Below are positions 8,601 through 16,709 of a stretch of 64,000 nt of DNA, in pieces. The position numbers were made by a program, and so were the translations under genes. The notes beneath the pieces are model-generated. The model saw nothing but the letters and a program-made list of their open reading frames with translations. It did not search any database and was not told the origin of the DNA. Origin of the DNA: Bacillus sp. OK048 (lineage in GTDB: Bacteria; Bacillota; Bacilli; Bacillales; Cytobacillaceae); the NCBI RefSeq assembly GCF_900103525.1, contig NZ_FNHN01000009.1:124001-188000 (forward strand), written 5' to 3'. Positions within the stretch are counted from its first letter, which is position 1; each line of letters starts with the position of its first letter.

Positions 8601-9092
8601 CGGTACCCATTCAATTATGTCGGACAGCTTACATTAACGCAGCGAGTTTATTCAGAAACGGCTAGACATGGATTTACTTTTGACCGACAGATGGCGGGAC
8701 CACATGTCATCTTAGATTCACAGGATGTGAAAACGTATGCCCGAAGTGAACCTCATCAACGCTGGGCAGCAGGAGGTTTATTTGATAATGTGACGGGGAA
8801 TGCCAATGTCATGGATCGTTCTTATTATGGCACTGGACATGGTTGGGCTGGAGCTAATTTTGTATTCTGGAATCATACAGGTGAATTAGCGGTACAAAGC
8901 CCGCCGACAGCGCAAAACTATGCCATTGGTCTTATCGGAAAACGTCTGCCAGGTGATTTTAAGACAGAGGGAGACATTATTAGGGAAGATGGATATTGGG
9001 AGGCAGAAGGAAGCCATGTTTCACCTCGAAGTTTGTTTCTAAAGCAACTAGAAGACAGGCTGGGGAGTGCAGCTATTGATAATATTAAGTAA
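5676..9092 (+). CDS. Secreted discoidin/BIG2/beta-helix protein, putative polysaccharide lyase
   Basis: A 1138-residue exported protein. A Sec signal peptide (basic KKTISILL, hydrophobic core to ~30) is followed by an F5/8 type C (discoidin) module at ~35-180, a bacterial Ig-like (BIG2) module ~190-280, a second F5/8C module ~285-420 with the same HCSGC/QCSSC-type opening as the first, a second BIG2 ~435-530, and a C-terminal right-handed beta-helix of the pectate-lyase superfamily from ~690 (DDTERIQTAIETVANLP, then VLRGSGEGEEGT). The late segment GTGHGWAGANFVFWN is a recognisable feature of this uncharacterised beta-helix group. It probably cleaves an extracellular uronate-containing glycan, feeding the GH88 and ABC importer downstream. 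ATG 5676 is preferred over GTG 5667, which lies in the GGGGGAG ribosome site. The exact lyase or hydrolase activity is unknown. Confidence 0.8.
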   Translation: MKFLSKKTISILLIFCLIQSMFIPVFETRTSAEEGLTNLALGKTTNLKKSSHCSGCGLAADNAVDGKTTTFWAPTVADVTDNHNVWIEIDLGEETQVNEVVLKGLSIPYIEAYQISYKNAQSPSWVEAAVKERALTTNETAGFEAVQARYIRVSLDIISTATGRENILSEIEVYNRQVDPSLSPLSSLTVISDGQKVDEEGLTILPGETKKISVEGTLSSGNIVDVTADAVFRSTEPDTLTVDETGLLTAKGEGTAAIDISVTRNNVTKTHRLWVDSFGPNTDKSQINLAYLKVASASSQCSSCQTFASNAVDGDEGTAWRALSGDFRDDQQHWLTIDFGRELNFNKAQFTFNLDAVVNYELLSSNDGKTWKSFYQNRLIVANQEKAIFEKEKARYLKVNLNAKRESAPLIYELKVFNTDEAPVPPVQNPLTGVYLSDDKTDKYKVDSEVLLNKGESNQLILKGEFYEGGTLAEENAVIEFASSRPEVATVDAQGHITAIQGGVTAITAKATIETITQSTQVFVVVDDPEARIADTALVHPDIPTRIGLPAILSPGGEYPQVKVNAHQDGKLRGTVVDADNQVVYKFKQLHISSGKEYILTIPGTLQEGKYEIQMEIQLDKGKRVYDMLHFRVMDTEKLPEGQSKMAFLNEEGKLEYSSDFRGNQIMDYSTSGYMGGGVKIPDVQAKVFVEPGEGDDTERIQTAIETVANLPLMSNGFRGAVVLSKGTFEIEGTLKISKSGVVLRGSGEGEEGTILYATGKTVRNILEVGDLTASPSLLPGTKTALTDLYVPVGSHSFHVEKASSFKVGDTIMIRRYGNSSWIHEINMDRIPDRGTTVQWEPFTLDFDRVITNIKGNTITIDAPIPNAIETVWGGGEIYKYDDSDRLNNVGVENLRVDVEFDRSVTAVHEGKVYYSDEEKASTFLTFEYTKNAWMRNVTGLHLTKSIVNVGRHSKWITIQDSTNLEMVSIITGSRRYPFNYVGQLTLTQRVYSETARHGFTFDRQMAGPHVILDSQDVKTYARSEPHQRWAAGGLFDNVTGNANVMDRSYYGTGHGWAGANFVFWNHTGELAVQSPPTAQNYAIGLIGKRLPGDFKTEGDIIREDGYWEAEGSHVSPRSLFLKQLEDRLGSAAIDNIK

Positions 9093-9128
9093 AATCCTGT
9101 TGCAGAAAGAAACTAGACTAGTTTAGGT

Positions 9129-9165
9129 GAAAGAGAGGTTGGGGGAAAACTCCAATCTCTTTTTA
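9129..9165 (+). terminator. Rho-independent terminator
   Basis: A stem of AAAGAGAGGTTGG against CCAATCTCTTTTT with a small bulge, after the secreted beta-helix gene. Confidence 0.75.
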
Positions 9166-9199
9166 AGTATGAAGTTTAAGAAAAAGAGCCTTTAATAAA

Positions 9200-9213
9200 G
9201 TAAAAATAATGCA
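9200..9213 (+). promoter_or_regulatory. Copy of the 14-bp locus motif before the GH88 gene
   Basis: GTAAAAATAATGCA, 13 of 14 identical to the copy at 10479. It lies 85 bases before the GH88 start, a typical activator position. A perfect palindrome ATTCGTACGAAT follows at 9217-9228. Confidence 0.5.
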
Positions 9214-9297
9214 CTAATTCGTACGAATCGTCCAGAGGATTCCATATTGGTTTAGGATTATGATTATAGTGAATAAGTATAGGACGGAGGAAAAAAA

Positions 9298-10407
9298 GTG
9301 GCTGAATTTTTTGTGCTTGAGACCAAGAGGTTAATAGAAGAAAAGATAACCGAGAATATAAAAACAATCCAAGATCAATTACCCCATGTTGCTGGAAATG
9401 ACGGCATTTATGATAACACCAAGCCAGATTGGTGGACCTCGGGTTTTTGGCCAGGTATTTTATGGACACTCTATGACCTAACTGGTAACGAGCACTATAA
9501 AAACACAGGTGAAGTTTGCAATAAAAAAATAGAGCGTTATTTTATGGATAATCAAGAAAAATTTGATCATGATACAGGATTTCAATTTTTATTAACTTCT
9601 GTATTCAAATATGAGATTACTGGAGATGAAGAAAGTAAGCGTTTAGGATTACAAGCTGGAAACTTCTTAGCTGGGAGATTTAATCCTAAAGGGAATTTTA
9701 TTAAATCATGGGACCGTGCACCAGGCTGGGTAATTGTTGATTGTATGATGAATTTATCATTATTGTTTTGGGCGAGCCGTATTTCAGGAGATCCTCGCTA
9801 TAAACATATAGCGACTCTGCATGCAGATACATTCCTTAAATATGGGATTCGTGAAGATGGGTCAACCTGTCATATTCTTTCATTTGACGCAGAATCAGGG
9901 GATTTTATTGAAGCAATTGGCGGTCAAGGGTTTGGACCTGACTCATCTTGGAGCAGAGGAAATAGTTGGGCAATTTATGGATTTGCAAATATGTATAGGT
10001 TTACTGGAGATGAAAAATACTTAGATGCAGCAAAGAAAATAGCCCATCAATTTATTGCCTCCTTACCAGATGACTTTGTTCCATATTGGGATCATCGAGT
10101 AGAGTCAGTAGAAAATGAACCAAGGGATAGCTCTGCGGCAGCTATTGCCTCATCAGGATTATTAGAAATTGCCAATCATGTTACTAAAAATGAGCAGCGG
10201 CTATATAGAGGGAATGCCATGAGGATATTGCAATCGCTCTCGGAAAATTATGCAACCTGGGACAATCAAAACCACCAAGGGATATTACTAGAAGGTACTG
10301 GCCATAAACCAAAAGGGAACTTTGTCAACGTCTCGTTAATTTATGGAGATTATTTTTTCATTGAAGCGATTGCGAAGCTAAATGGTTGGAACAGAAATAT
10401 ATTTTAA
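9298..10407 (+). CDS. Glycoside hydrolase family 88 unsaturated glucuronyl hydrolase
   Basis: A 369-residue (alpha/alpha)6-barrel protein with no signal peptide, so cytoplasmic. GH88 markers are WWTSGFWPGILWTLYDLTG near the N-terminus, HDTGFQFLL with a catalytic-type Asp, and the GPDSSWSRGNSWAIYGF block. GH88 enzymes hydrate the double bond that polysaccharide lyases leave on the non-reducing uronic acid, releasing the sugar. This fits the beta-helix putative lyase just upstream and the oligosaccharide importer downstream. The start is GTG with a GGAGG site 7 bases away. A terminator follows, so the gene is its own transcription unit. Confidence 0.9.
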   Translation: MAEFFVLETKRLIEEKITENIKTIQDQLPHVAGNDGIYDNTKPDWWTSGFWPGILWTLYDLTGNEHYKNTGEVCNKKIERYFMDNQEKFDHDTGFQFLLTSVFKYEITGDEESKRLGLQAGNFLAGRFNPKGNFIKSWDRAPGWVIVDCMMNLSLLFWASRISGDPRYKHIATLHADTFLKYGIREDGSTCHILSFDAESGDFIEAIGGQGFGPDSSWSRGNSWAIYGFANMYRFTGDEKYLDAAKKIAHQFIASLPDDFVPYWDHRVESVENEPRDSSAAAIASSGLLEIANHVTKNEQRLYRGNAMRILQSLSENYATWDNQNHQGILLEGTGHKPKGNFVNVSLIYGDYFFIEAIAKLNGWNRNIF

Positions 10408-10422
10408 TATTACCATAACACG

Positions 10423-10450
10423 GTAGAGTGCCATTCCTGGCACTCTTTTC
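10423..10450 (+). terminator. Rho-independent terminator
   Basis: AGAGTGCCA, TTCC loop, TGGCACTCT then TTTTC, after the GH88 gene. Confidence 0.85.
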
Positions 10451-10457
10451 ATTTGTG

Positions 10458-10492
10458 TGCACTATTTTTACTTCGACGGTAAAAATAGTGCA
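10458..10492. promoter_or_regulatory. Perfect 14-bp inverted repeat, probable operator
   Basis: TGCACTATTTTTAC and GTAAAAATAGTGCA are perfectly inverted around 7 bases. The site is 90 bases before the YesL-like gene. The same half-site recurs at 9200, 14662, 14694, 16591 and weakly at 5421, always upstream of genes of this locus, so it is the best candidate binding site for the YesN-like regulator. Confidence 0.6.
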
Positions 10493-10581
10493 TACGCAAA
10501 ATAGGGTATAAAAGTTTATACTTGTAGGAATAGATGTAATCAAGCTGGGTGTCCGCTTGGCATGAAAGGAGCAATTTGATA

Positions 10582-11247
10582 ATGGAACCGCAAGGGGTAT
10601 TAGGAGGATTTTATCGGCTAAGTGAATGGATCATGAGACTCGCGTATGTAAATCTATTATGGATCTCCTTCACTTTACTAGGTGGAATACTATTCGGGAT
10701 TATGCCTGCAACGATTGCTTCGTTTGCAATCATCCGCAAATGGGTGATGGATAAGGAAGAAGACTACCCAATATTTAAAACATTCTGGGAAAGTTATCAG
10801 AAAGATTTTATGAACGCTAATCTTTTAGGTGTCTTTTTATTCATAGCAGGAGGAATCCTTTATCTATATAACGCTTACCTAAACGTATTGCCAAACAATT
10901 TGTCAAACATCTTTCAAATCATCTTTTACAGCGTAGTTTTAACTTTTGGGTTTGTAATCATTTTTATCTTCCCAGTATTTGTTCATTACAATGGATCCTT
11001 GAAACAATATTTTATCAATTCCATTGTTATTGCTTTGTCATTTCCACACTATGCCATTCTTATGCTGTTTATCATCAGCGTTTCAATTATTGTTTTTCAA
11101 TTCGCCCCTATTTTGGCATTATTCTTTGGAGTAAGCATAAATGTGTTTTTATTAATGAAAATATCATTTAATGCATTTACTAAAATAGCATTAAAACAGA
11201 ATCAGAAACTAGAATGTGACGACAAATCTGAACAGATTTCAGTATAA
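10582..11247 (+). CDS. YesL-like DUF624 membrane protein
   Basis: A 221-residue integral membrane protein with about five hydrophobic segments and the DUF624 opening (GGFYRLSEWIMRLAYVNLLWI, then PATIASFAIIRKW). DUF624 proteins such as B. subtilis YesL sit beside YesM/YesN two-component systems and sugar ABC importers; their function is unknown. ATG 10582 follows AAGGAG; a GTG at 10549 would add 11 residues without support. Only 35 bases separate it from the histidine kinase, so the two are probably cotranscribed. Confidence 0.85.
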   Translation: MEPQGVLGGFYRLSEWIMRLAYVNLLWISFTLLGGILFGIMPATIASFAIIRKWVMDKEEDYPIFKTFWESYQKDFMNANLLGVFLFIAGGILYLYNAYLNVLPNNLSNIFQIIFYSVVLTFGFVIIFIFPVFVHYNGSLKQYFINSIVIALSFPHYAILMLFIISVSIIVFQFAPILALFFGVSINVFLLMKISFNAFTKIALKQNQKLECDDKSEQISV

Positions 11248-11282
11248 TTAGAAGGTAGATTTCATATTCATCACGAGAAGAG

Positions 11283-12983
11283 GTGTTGGACATTAAACTT
11301 AAATATTTTTTATCCTTTTATCAGAGAATCCAACTCTCACTACTATTCCTGGTTATACTTCCATTTACAATAAGTTCGATTATTACTTACTTTTTCATTA
11401 AAAATGAAGTAACTGAGAGAATTACAACGTCTAACCAGCAAATCGTTAATATTATCGCCAGCGACTTAACGGATACGATTGATGATATTACTTTTTCAAC
11501 TATAGTATTAGCAAGAGATACTGCTATTAAAGACAAGCTAGATCGATTAAAAGAGTCGAATAAAATTCGTACCTTTCAGGAATATGATTATCTTCTCCAA
11601 GTGAAAGAGTTACTAGGCCTTTTAGAAACAAAAATGGCCGGTGCTCAATCAAAACTTTATTTTGTAAATCCACGCGAATATATTATCCATGCATCGCAAA
11701 CTGGCATGGTCGATCAAATTAATAGCGAGTGGGATGTTATCAAAGATCGATTAGATTTACATAATACAAGTACAATCCAGTCGCTAGGTGTCATTCAACG
11801 TGATGATATTTCTGAGAACGATTACTTTTTTGGCAGAGTTATTCGACATAACGTGAGCAATGAATATTTAGGTACCGTTGTTATTCGGATTCCCCATTCA
11901 TACTTTAAAAGCATTTTTAAAAGCTTAGAAATGGGCCGTTTGATTCTTTCAGATCAAAACGGAGAGGAAATAGCTGTATTTCAAACGGAAAGTTTTAGTG
12001 AAAAAAATATTATTAGAGTCGAAAAAACAATTAGTCGCGCAAATTGGGGGCTAACCTCTGAAATCTCACAGAATGAAATTACTGGATCGATTACAAAGGT
12101 ATTCTTTCTCTTTTTTATTATGATTGTGATATTCGTAGTGGTATTTTTTCTACTCTCGATTTATATGTCAAAGAGCTTAGTTAAGCCATTAAAATCATTT
12201 GAAAAAATCATAAAAGAGTTTGTACGCGGTGACCATTCTGTTCGATTTCATGTCAAAGGTAAGGATGAAATTGCGATGATTGGGACTGCCTTTAATAAGA
12301 TGTTAGATCAAATTAAAGATCTCATTCTTAAAATTGAGCAAGAGCAAGAAGAGAAGAAGGTACTAGAACTTCAATCTTTATCAGCACAAATCCATCCGCA
12401 TTTCCTTATGAATACGCTAAATTCAATAAAATGCAACCTTAGTATCTCGGGAGATCCATTTCATAGCAAAAAAATTGATTCCCTAATAAGTTTATTAAGA
12501 TCCTATATGCGTGTAAATATCCCAAATACGCTCGCCCAAGAATTTCTGTTAATTAATGCTTATTTAGATATTATGAATATGCGAAATGGGACGGATACGA
12601 TAGCGAAGGTAGAAGTGGAAGATGGGATAGAGGATTTCGAAATACCTAGATTGCTCATCCAGCCTATCATTGAAAATTGTATTATTCATGGATTTGTTGA
12701 CCGCGAACCGAATGCAATCATAACGATATCTGCCTTTACGTGTGAGGGTGAAATTCAAATTCATATTGCTGATAACGGAAAAGGGATGTCTATGGAGAAA
12801 TGTCAAAATCTCAATCTGCTTTTTTCAGAAATGAGTGATGAAATCATTTCCGCTTATGACAGAGTAGGGCTAATCAATATCGCTCGGCGTTTGAAGTTGA
12901 CGTATGGTAAAAATGCCAATCTAGAAGCAAAAATGAATGAAAAAAAGGGAACGACATTTATTATGCACATTCCCAGGTCATAG
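11283..12983 (+). CDS. YesM-like sensor histidine kinase
   Basis: A 566-residue membrane kinase. Transmembrane helices at ~18-39 and ~273-295 bracket an extracellular sensor domain. A HAMP linker (~296-350) leads to a His_kinase (LytS/YesM type) domain with the histidine in QIHPHFLMNTLNSIK (H373) and a HATPase domain with QPIIENCIIHGF and DNGKGM. Such kinases sense extracellular sugars, often via the binding protein, and phosphorylate an AraC-type regulator, here the convergent YesN-like gene. The start is ambiguous: GTG 11283 and TTG 11286 both crowd the GAAGAGG ribosome site. The stop codon overlaps the end of the regulator gene by 6 bp. Confidence 0.9.
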   Translation: MLDIKLKYFLSFYQRIQLSLLFLVILPFTISSIITYFFIKNEVTERITTSNQQIVNIIASDLTDTIDDITFSTIVLARDTAIKDKLDRLKESNKIRTFQEYDYLLQVKELLGLLETKMAGAQSKLYFVNPREYIIHASQTGMVDQINSEWDVIKDRLDLHNTSTIQSLGVIQRDDISENDYFFGRVIRHNVSNEYLGTVVIRIPHSYFKSIFKSLEMGRLILSDQNGEEIAVFQTESFSEKNIIRVEKTISRANWGLTSEISQNEITGSITKVFFLFFIMIVIFVVVFFLLSIYMSKSLVKPLKSFEKIIKEFVRGDHSVRFHVKGKDEIAMIGTAFNKMLDQIKDLILKIEQEQEEKKVLELQSLSAQIHPHFLMNTLNSIKCNLSISGDPFHSKKIDSLISLLRSYMRVNIPNTLAQEFLLINAYLDIMNMRNGTDTIAKVEVEDGIEDFEIPRLLIQPIIENCIIHGFVDREPNAIITISAFTCEGEIQIHIADNGKGMSMEKCQNLNLLFSEMSDEIISAYDRVGLINIARRLKLTYGKNANLEAKMNEKKGTTFIMHIPRS

Positions 12984-14579
12984 CTGCTTTTGTTTTTCAG
13001 TGGTTCGTTTATATTCGCCAGGACTCAAACCCGTATACTTTTTGAAAATCTTTGAAAAGTAGGTGCGATCGGAATATCCGAGGCCATAAGCTATATTTTC
13101 AATTGATTCATATCTTTCTGTAAGCATGGTGATCGCTAAACGAATTTTAAAACGGTGAACATAATCTGTGAAGTTTTCACCTGTTAACTGTTTAAAGTAT
13201 CTGGAAAAATAACTAGGATTTAAATGAAGATGATTGGCCATTATGATAGAGGTAATGTTTTCGGACAAATGCTCTATGATATATTGGTCAATCTCTTTTA
13301 TTTTTGGATTCCTGATTGTATGTTTATATTTAGTATTTTCCATGTCCTCAAGGCTCGCATGAATTTTAAGATTAAGTAAATGAATCATGTCTTCAATGGA
13401 TATAGAATTTTTAAAACACATCTCAAAATTCGAAAAAGAAGAATTGCTGGAATTGAAAATGTGATTTAGAATTTGAAGACATTTTTCTTTTAACTGAAAA
13501 GGCTCTAATTGAAGTGTTCTCGCTGTTTCCTCTAAATAGTTTAGTGACATGCCAACCTCATCATGATTGGCATATTGAATGGAATCATTTAATCCTTTCA
13601 TAAATGGGTCAAGCAGAGAGTCTTCGACTAAATTAAAAGCTGTTTTTTTCGAATGAACTTCTTGAAAAGAATGATCATTGCTCGTATAAAATAAATTGGA
13701 TTTCAACTTATTTAGTTTATTTATACTGCTGCCTAATGAAGATTTATCGCAAATATTATTATGGAAAAAGCGTACATCAAGCTGTAAAATGTCCTTTACT
13801 TTTAGTTGAATACTCGTTAGGAACTGTTCTACCACTTCAAAGCTTTTAGTTGAAATACTTTTCTTGAAGTTATAAATAATAACCAGGTTTAAATGTTTAT
13901 CTTGCAAAATAGTAAAATCATGATTTCCCTTTGCAAGGTCATCCGCAATGCAGAACAATTCACCATGGATTTCAGGGCTATCATTGTCTACTAGTCTATG
14001 TGAACAAGATGAATAATCAATAAAAGAGGAACAAACAATGAAATCATTGTGTTTCCAGTTAATTCCTAAACTCCAGCTGAAATCAAGTATTTTTTCATTA
14101 AACTCTATGTCTGTTAAATTTTTGAGAAATGATTGTTTTAAAATGTCTTTGTTATGATGGATCGTTTCTTGATATTTTAATGCTTCTTGAAAGTCTGTTG
14201 ATTCTTTAAGGTAATTGATAGATTTGATAACGCTTTCTTTCAGTTGTTCCAAAGTAAGCTCATCTTTAATTAAATAATCATCGACATCTAACTGGATTGC
14301 TCGTTTCGCATAATAAAAATCCTCATGGCAGGTTAAGAGAATGACCCTTGAGGCTGGATTCATTTCTTTGAAACGAACTGCAAGTTCTAAACCATCAATT
14401 TGCGGGATTCCAATGTCGGTAATGACTAAATCTGGTTGATACTCATCAAATAGTGTTAACGCTTTCACGCTCGAGAAAGTGGAAGCCACAATCTCAACAC
14501 CCAAATCTCCCCAGTCCATTATGTTTTCCAAGTATTTAAGCATCGGCACATCATCATCAACGAGCATCACCTTGTACAT
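12978..14579 (-). CDS. YesN-like response regulator, AraC family
   Basis: A 533-residue protein with an N-terminal receiver domain (acidic VDDD pocket, phospho-acceptor D55 in VITDIGIPQIDG), a long middle segment of ~270 residues, and a C-terminal AraC/XylS DNA-binding domain (ANHLHLNPSYFSRYFKQLTG, then IAYGLGYSDRTYFSKIFKK). It should receive phosphate from the kinase encoded head-on and activate the lyase, GH88 and importer genes. ATG 14579 follows a perfect AGGAGG; the TTG at 14594 lies inside that site. It is divergent from the ABC permease gene, with which it shares a 197-bp control region carrying two copies of the 14-bp motif. The convergent layout with its kinase differs from the usual tandem yesMN order. 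Confidence 0.9.
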   Translation of the reverse strand: MYKVMLVDDDVPMLKYLENIMDWGDLGVEIVASTFSSVKALTLFDEYQPDLVITDIGIPQIDGLELAVRFKEMNPASRVILLTCHEDFYYAKRAIQLDVDDYLIKDELTLEQLKESVIKSINYLKESTDFQEALKYQETIHHNKDILKQSFLKNLTDIEFNEKILDFSWSLGINWKHNDFIVCSSFIDYSSCSHRLVDNDSPEIHGELFCIADDLAKGNHDFTILQDKHLNLVIIYNFKKSISTKSFEVVEQFLTSIQLKVKDILQLDVRFFHNNICDKSSLGSSINKLNKLKSNLFYTSNDHSFQEVHSKKTAFNLVEDSLLDPFMKGLNDSIQYANHDEVGMSLNYLEETARTLQLEPFQLKEKCLQILNHIFNSSNSSFSNFEMCFKNSISIEDMIHLLNLKIHASLEDMENTKYKHTIRNPKIKEIDQYIIEHLSENITSIIMANHLHLNPSYFSRYFKQLTGENFTDYVHRFKIRLAITMLTERYESIENIAYGLGYSDRTYFSKIFKKYTGLSPGEYKRTTEKQKQL

Positions 14580-14661
14580 CCTAAACCTCCTCAAATAATT
14601 AGTTTATTAAACATATTATAATCGCTTTTTTTGAAATTGAAAGATTGTTTTGAAAAAAATG

Positions 14662-14736
14662 TGCAATATTTTTACCCTTGATTTAAAAAACAAGTAAAAA
14701 TAATCGGCAGAAAGTAGACGTGAAAACTCCTATAAT
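14662..14736 (+). promoter_or_regulatory. Operator pair and promoter of the sugar importer operon
   Basis: TGCAATATTTTTAC (14662-14675) and an inverted GTAAAAATA (14694-14702) repeat the half-sites seen at 10458-10492; centre spacing is 32 bp rather than 21, about one helical turn more. TATAAT lies at 14731-14736 with no good -35 at 17 bp, as expected for an activator-dependent promoter. Confidence 0.55.
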
Positions 14737-14776
14737 AAACTAGAAAATGAATTACATAGAAAAGGAGGACAACATA

Positions 14777-15724
14777 GTGGAAGTAAATTATCAAAGTAAA
14801 AAGGAAGTCACCAGTCTATCTCCGAACAGAAAAAGACCATTTTGGAGTGAAAAACGGAAAGAAAGTGCTGCTGGAATACTTTTTGTTCTTCCAGAGTTTT
14901 TAGGAATTTGCCTCATGGGAGTTTTCCCTCTGGGTTTCACCTTATTTCTAGCATTCACAGAATGGAATTTTATAGGTGGTATGGATACCATAAAATTTAT
15001 CGGGTTTGATAACTTTATTAGATTAGCAAATGACGATAATTTTCTTTTAGCGTTAAAAAACAACCTATTATACACGATATTTACTGTACCGGTGGGAATG
15101 GTGCTGGCTTTAATTCTAGCAGTCGTCATTCATTCGAAAGCGTATGCGAAAGATTTCTTTAAAGTAGCATTTTTCATCCCATATATCTCTACACAAGTAG
15201 CTGTAGCTGCAATTTTTGCAGCATTATTTCATCCATCTTTAGGACCAATTAATCAATTCTTACTGAATATCGGAATTTCAGATCCTCCAAAATGGTTAGG
15301 AAGCACTGACAGTGTAATGGCCGCCATTATCATTGTAGGTATCTGGCATACAGTAGGATATATTGTCATCATTTATATTTCCGGTTTAAGTACGATTTCG
15401 GAAGAAGTATATGAGGCAGCAGAAATTGATGGCGCGAATTTTTTCCAAAAGTTCATAAGAATAACCGTACCACTATTAGCTCCAACCACATTCTTTTTAG
15501 CGATTACATTAATGATTTCTTCGTTTAAAGTATTTGATCTTGTTGCGTTCTTAACGAACGGTGGACCAAATCATGCATCGAATGTTCTTGTTTACTACAT
15601 TTATGAAGAAGGATTTAAAAACTTTAGGATGGGTTATGCCTCTGCGATTTCTTGGGTTCTATTTACCATTGTAGCTGTGCTGACCATTATTATGTGGAGA
15701 ATCCAAAATAGAAAAGCAGATTAA
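14777..15724 (+). CDS. Sugar ABC transporter permease (MalF/LplB-type)
   Basis: About 315 residues with six predicted membrane helices and the permease EAA loop (EEVYEAAEIDGANFFQKFIRITVPLL), which contacts the ATPase. The product pairs with the next permease and the binding protein at 16710. The start is GTG 14777, 8 bases after a perfect AAAGGAGG; the ATG at 14747 precedes that site. No ATPase gene is nearby, so a shared MsmX-type ATPase encoded elsewhere is probably used, as B. subtilis CUT1 importers do. The likely cargo is uronate-containing oligosaccharides produced by the secreted enzyme. Confidence 0.9.
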   Translation: MEVNYQSKKEVTSLSPNRKRPFWSEKRKESAAGILFVLPEFLGICLMGVFPLGFTLFLAFTEWNFIGGMDTIKFIGFDNFIRLANDDNFLLALKNNLLYTIFTVPVGMVLALILAVVIHSKAYAKDFFKVAFFIPYISTQVAVAAIFAALFHPSLGPINQFLLNIGISDPPKWLGSTDSVMAAIIIVGIWHTVGYIVIIYISGLSTISEEVYEAAEIDGANFFQKFIRITVPLLAPTTFFLAITLMISSFKVFDLVAFLTNGGPNHASNVLVYYIYEEGFKNFRMGYASAISWVLFTIVAVLTIIMWRIQNRKAD

Positions 15725-15741
15725 TAGAGGAGGTAGATTTT

Positions 15742-16590
15742 ATGTACAATTTGAAGGAGGACCTTAAGAAAAATCCCTCCAAACTCATTGTAACGATCAT
15801 ATTGGGGATCATATCCATTGCATTTCTTATACCGCTAATTTGGATGCTTTCAACATCTGCAAAATTTGAAAGCGATGTCATGGTATTTCCGATTGAGTGG
15901 ATACCAACAAGATGGAATTTTGTTGAGAATTTTAAAGCTGTTTGGATGAGCAAGGTTCCGTTTACAACCTTTTATTTTAATTCTATTAAATTAGCAACCA
16001 TTACAACGCTAGTGACAATCATTGTTTCATCTATGGCGGCGTATTCATTCTCAAAGCTTAGGTTTCCAGGAAAGAGTGTACTATTTGGCCTGTTAATGGC
16101 ATTCTTAATGATCCCAGAGCAAGCAACTTTAGTCCCTCGCTATATTATGATTAAATGGTTTGGTTTGTTTAACACGCATGAAGGTCTAATTCTAATGGCG
16201 ATGTTTTCTATTTACTTCACTTTCCTTATGCGCCAATACATGGTTGGAATTAGTGACGAATACATTGAAGCAGCAAAAATTGATGGCGCTGGGTATTTTA
16301 AAATCTATTGGAAAATTATGCTTCCCTTATGCCGTCCGATTTTAGCAACGGTTGGGATTATTAAATTCATTTGGGTTTGGAATGATTATCAAAACCCACT
16401 TATTTTCCTTTACGATGAAAAGCTTTATCCGATTACATTGGGGATGCAATATTTTAAAACTGAATACAGTGAAAACTACGCAGTAATGATGATGGCTGCA
16501 TTATCAGCAATCCTGCCACTCATCATTGTATTCATCATCCTACAACGGAATGTAATTGCCGGTATTTCATTAGGTGGAGTAAAAGGTTAA
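15742..16590 (+). CDS. Sugar ABC transporter permease (MalG/YesQ-type)
   Basis: A 282-residue CUT1-family inner permease with six membrane helices, the EAA motif (DEYIEAAKIDGAGYFKIYWKIMLPLC) and the family C-terminus ending in AGISLGGVKG. It starts 17 bases after the first permease with an AGGAGG site, so the two are cotranscribed. It forms the heterodimeric membrane channel with its neighbour. Confidence 0.9.
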   Translation: MYNLKEDLKKNPSKLIVTIILGIISIAFLIPLIWMLSTSAKFESDVMVFPIEWIPTRWNFVENFKAVWMSKVPFTTFYFNSIKLATITTLVTIIVSSMAAYSFSKLRFPGKSVLFGLLMAFLMIPEQATLVPRYIMIKWFGLFNTHEGLILMAMFSIYFTFLMRQYMVGISDEYIEAAKIDGAGYFKIYWKIMLPLCRPILATVGIIKFIWVWNDYQNPLIFLYDEKLYPITLGMQYFKTEYSENYAVMMMAALSAILPLIIVFIILQRNVIAGISLGGVKG

Positions 16591-16604
16591 GTAAAAAAAG
16601 TACA
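16591..16604 (+). promoter_or_regulatory. Possible extra motif copy before the binding-protein gene
   Basis: GTAAAAAAAGTACA matches the locus motif GTAAAAATAGTGCA at 12 of 14 positions, in the 119-bp gap before the solute-binding protein. A-richness lowers its value. Confidence 0.3.
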
Positions 16605-16709
16605 CACATCTAAAAAAATCTTACACATTGTTTTCTAAAAATCTAAGCTATGATAAAAAGGCGTCCAAGTATTTTAAAAATTAGAAAAGATGAAAGGGGT
16701 TTCAATTCT

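Noticed and set aside
9217..9228. Palindrome ATTCGTACGAAT as a second operator
   Set aside because: Perfect but short, and not repeated elsewhere in the locus.
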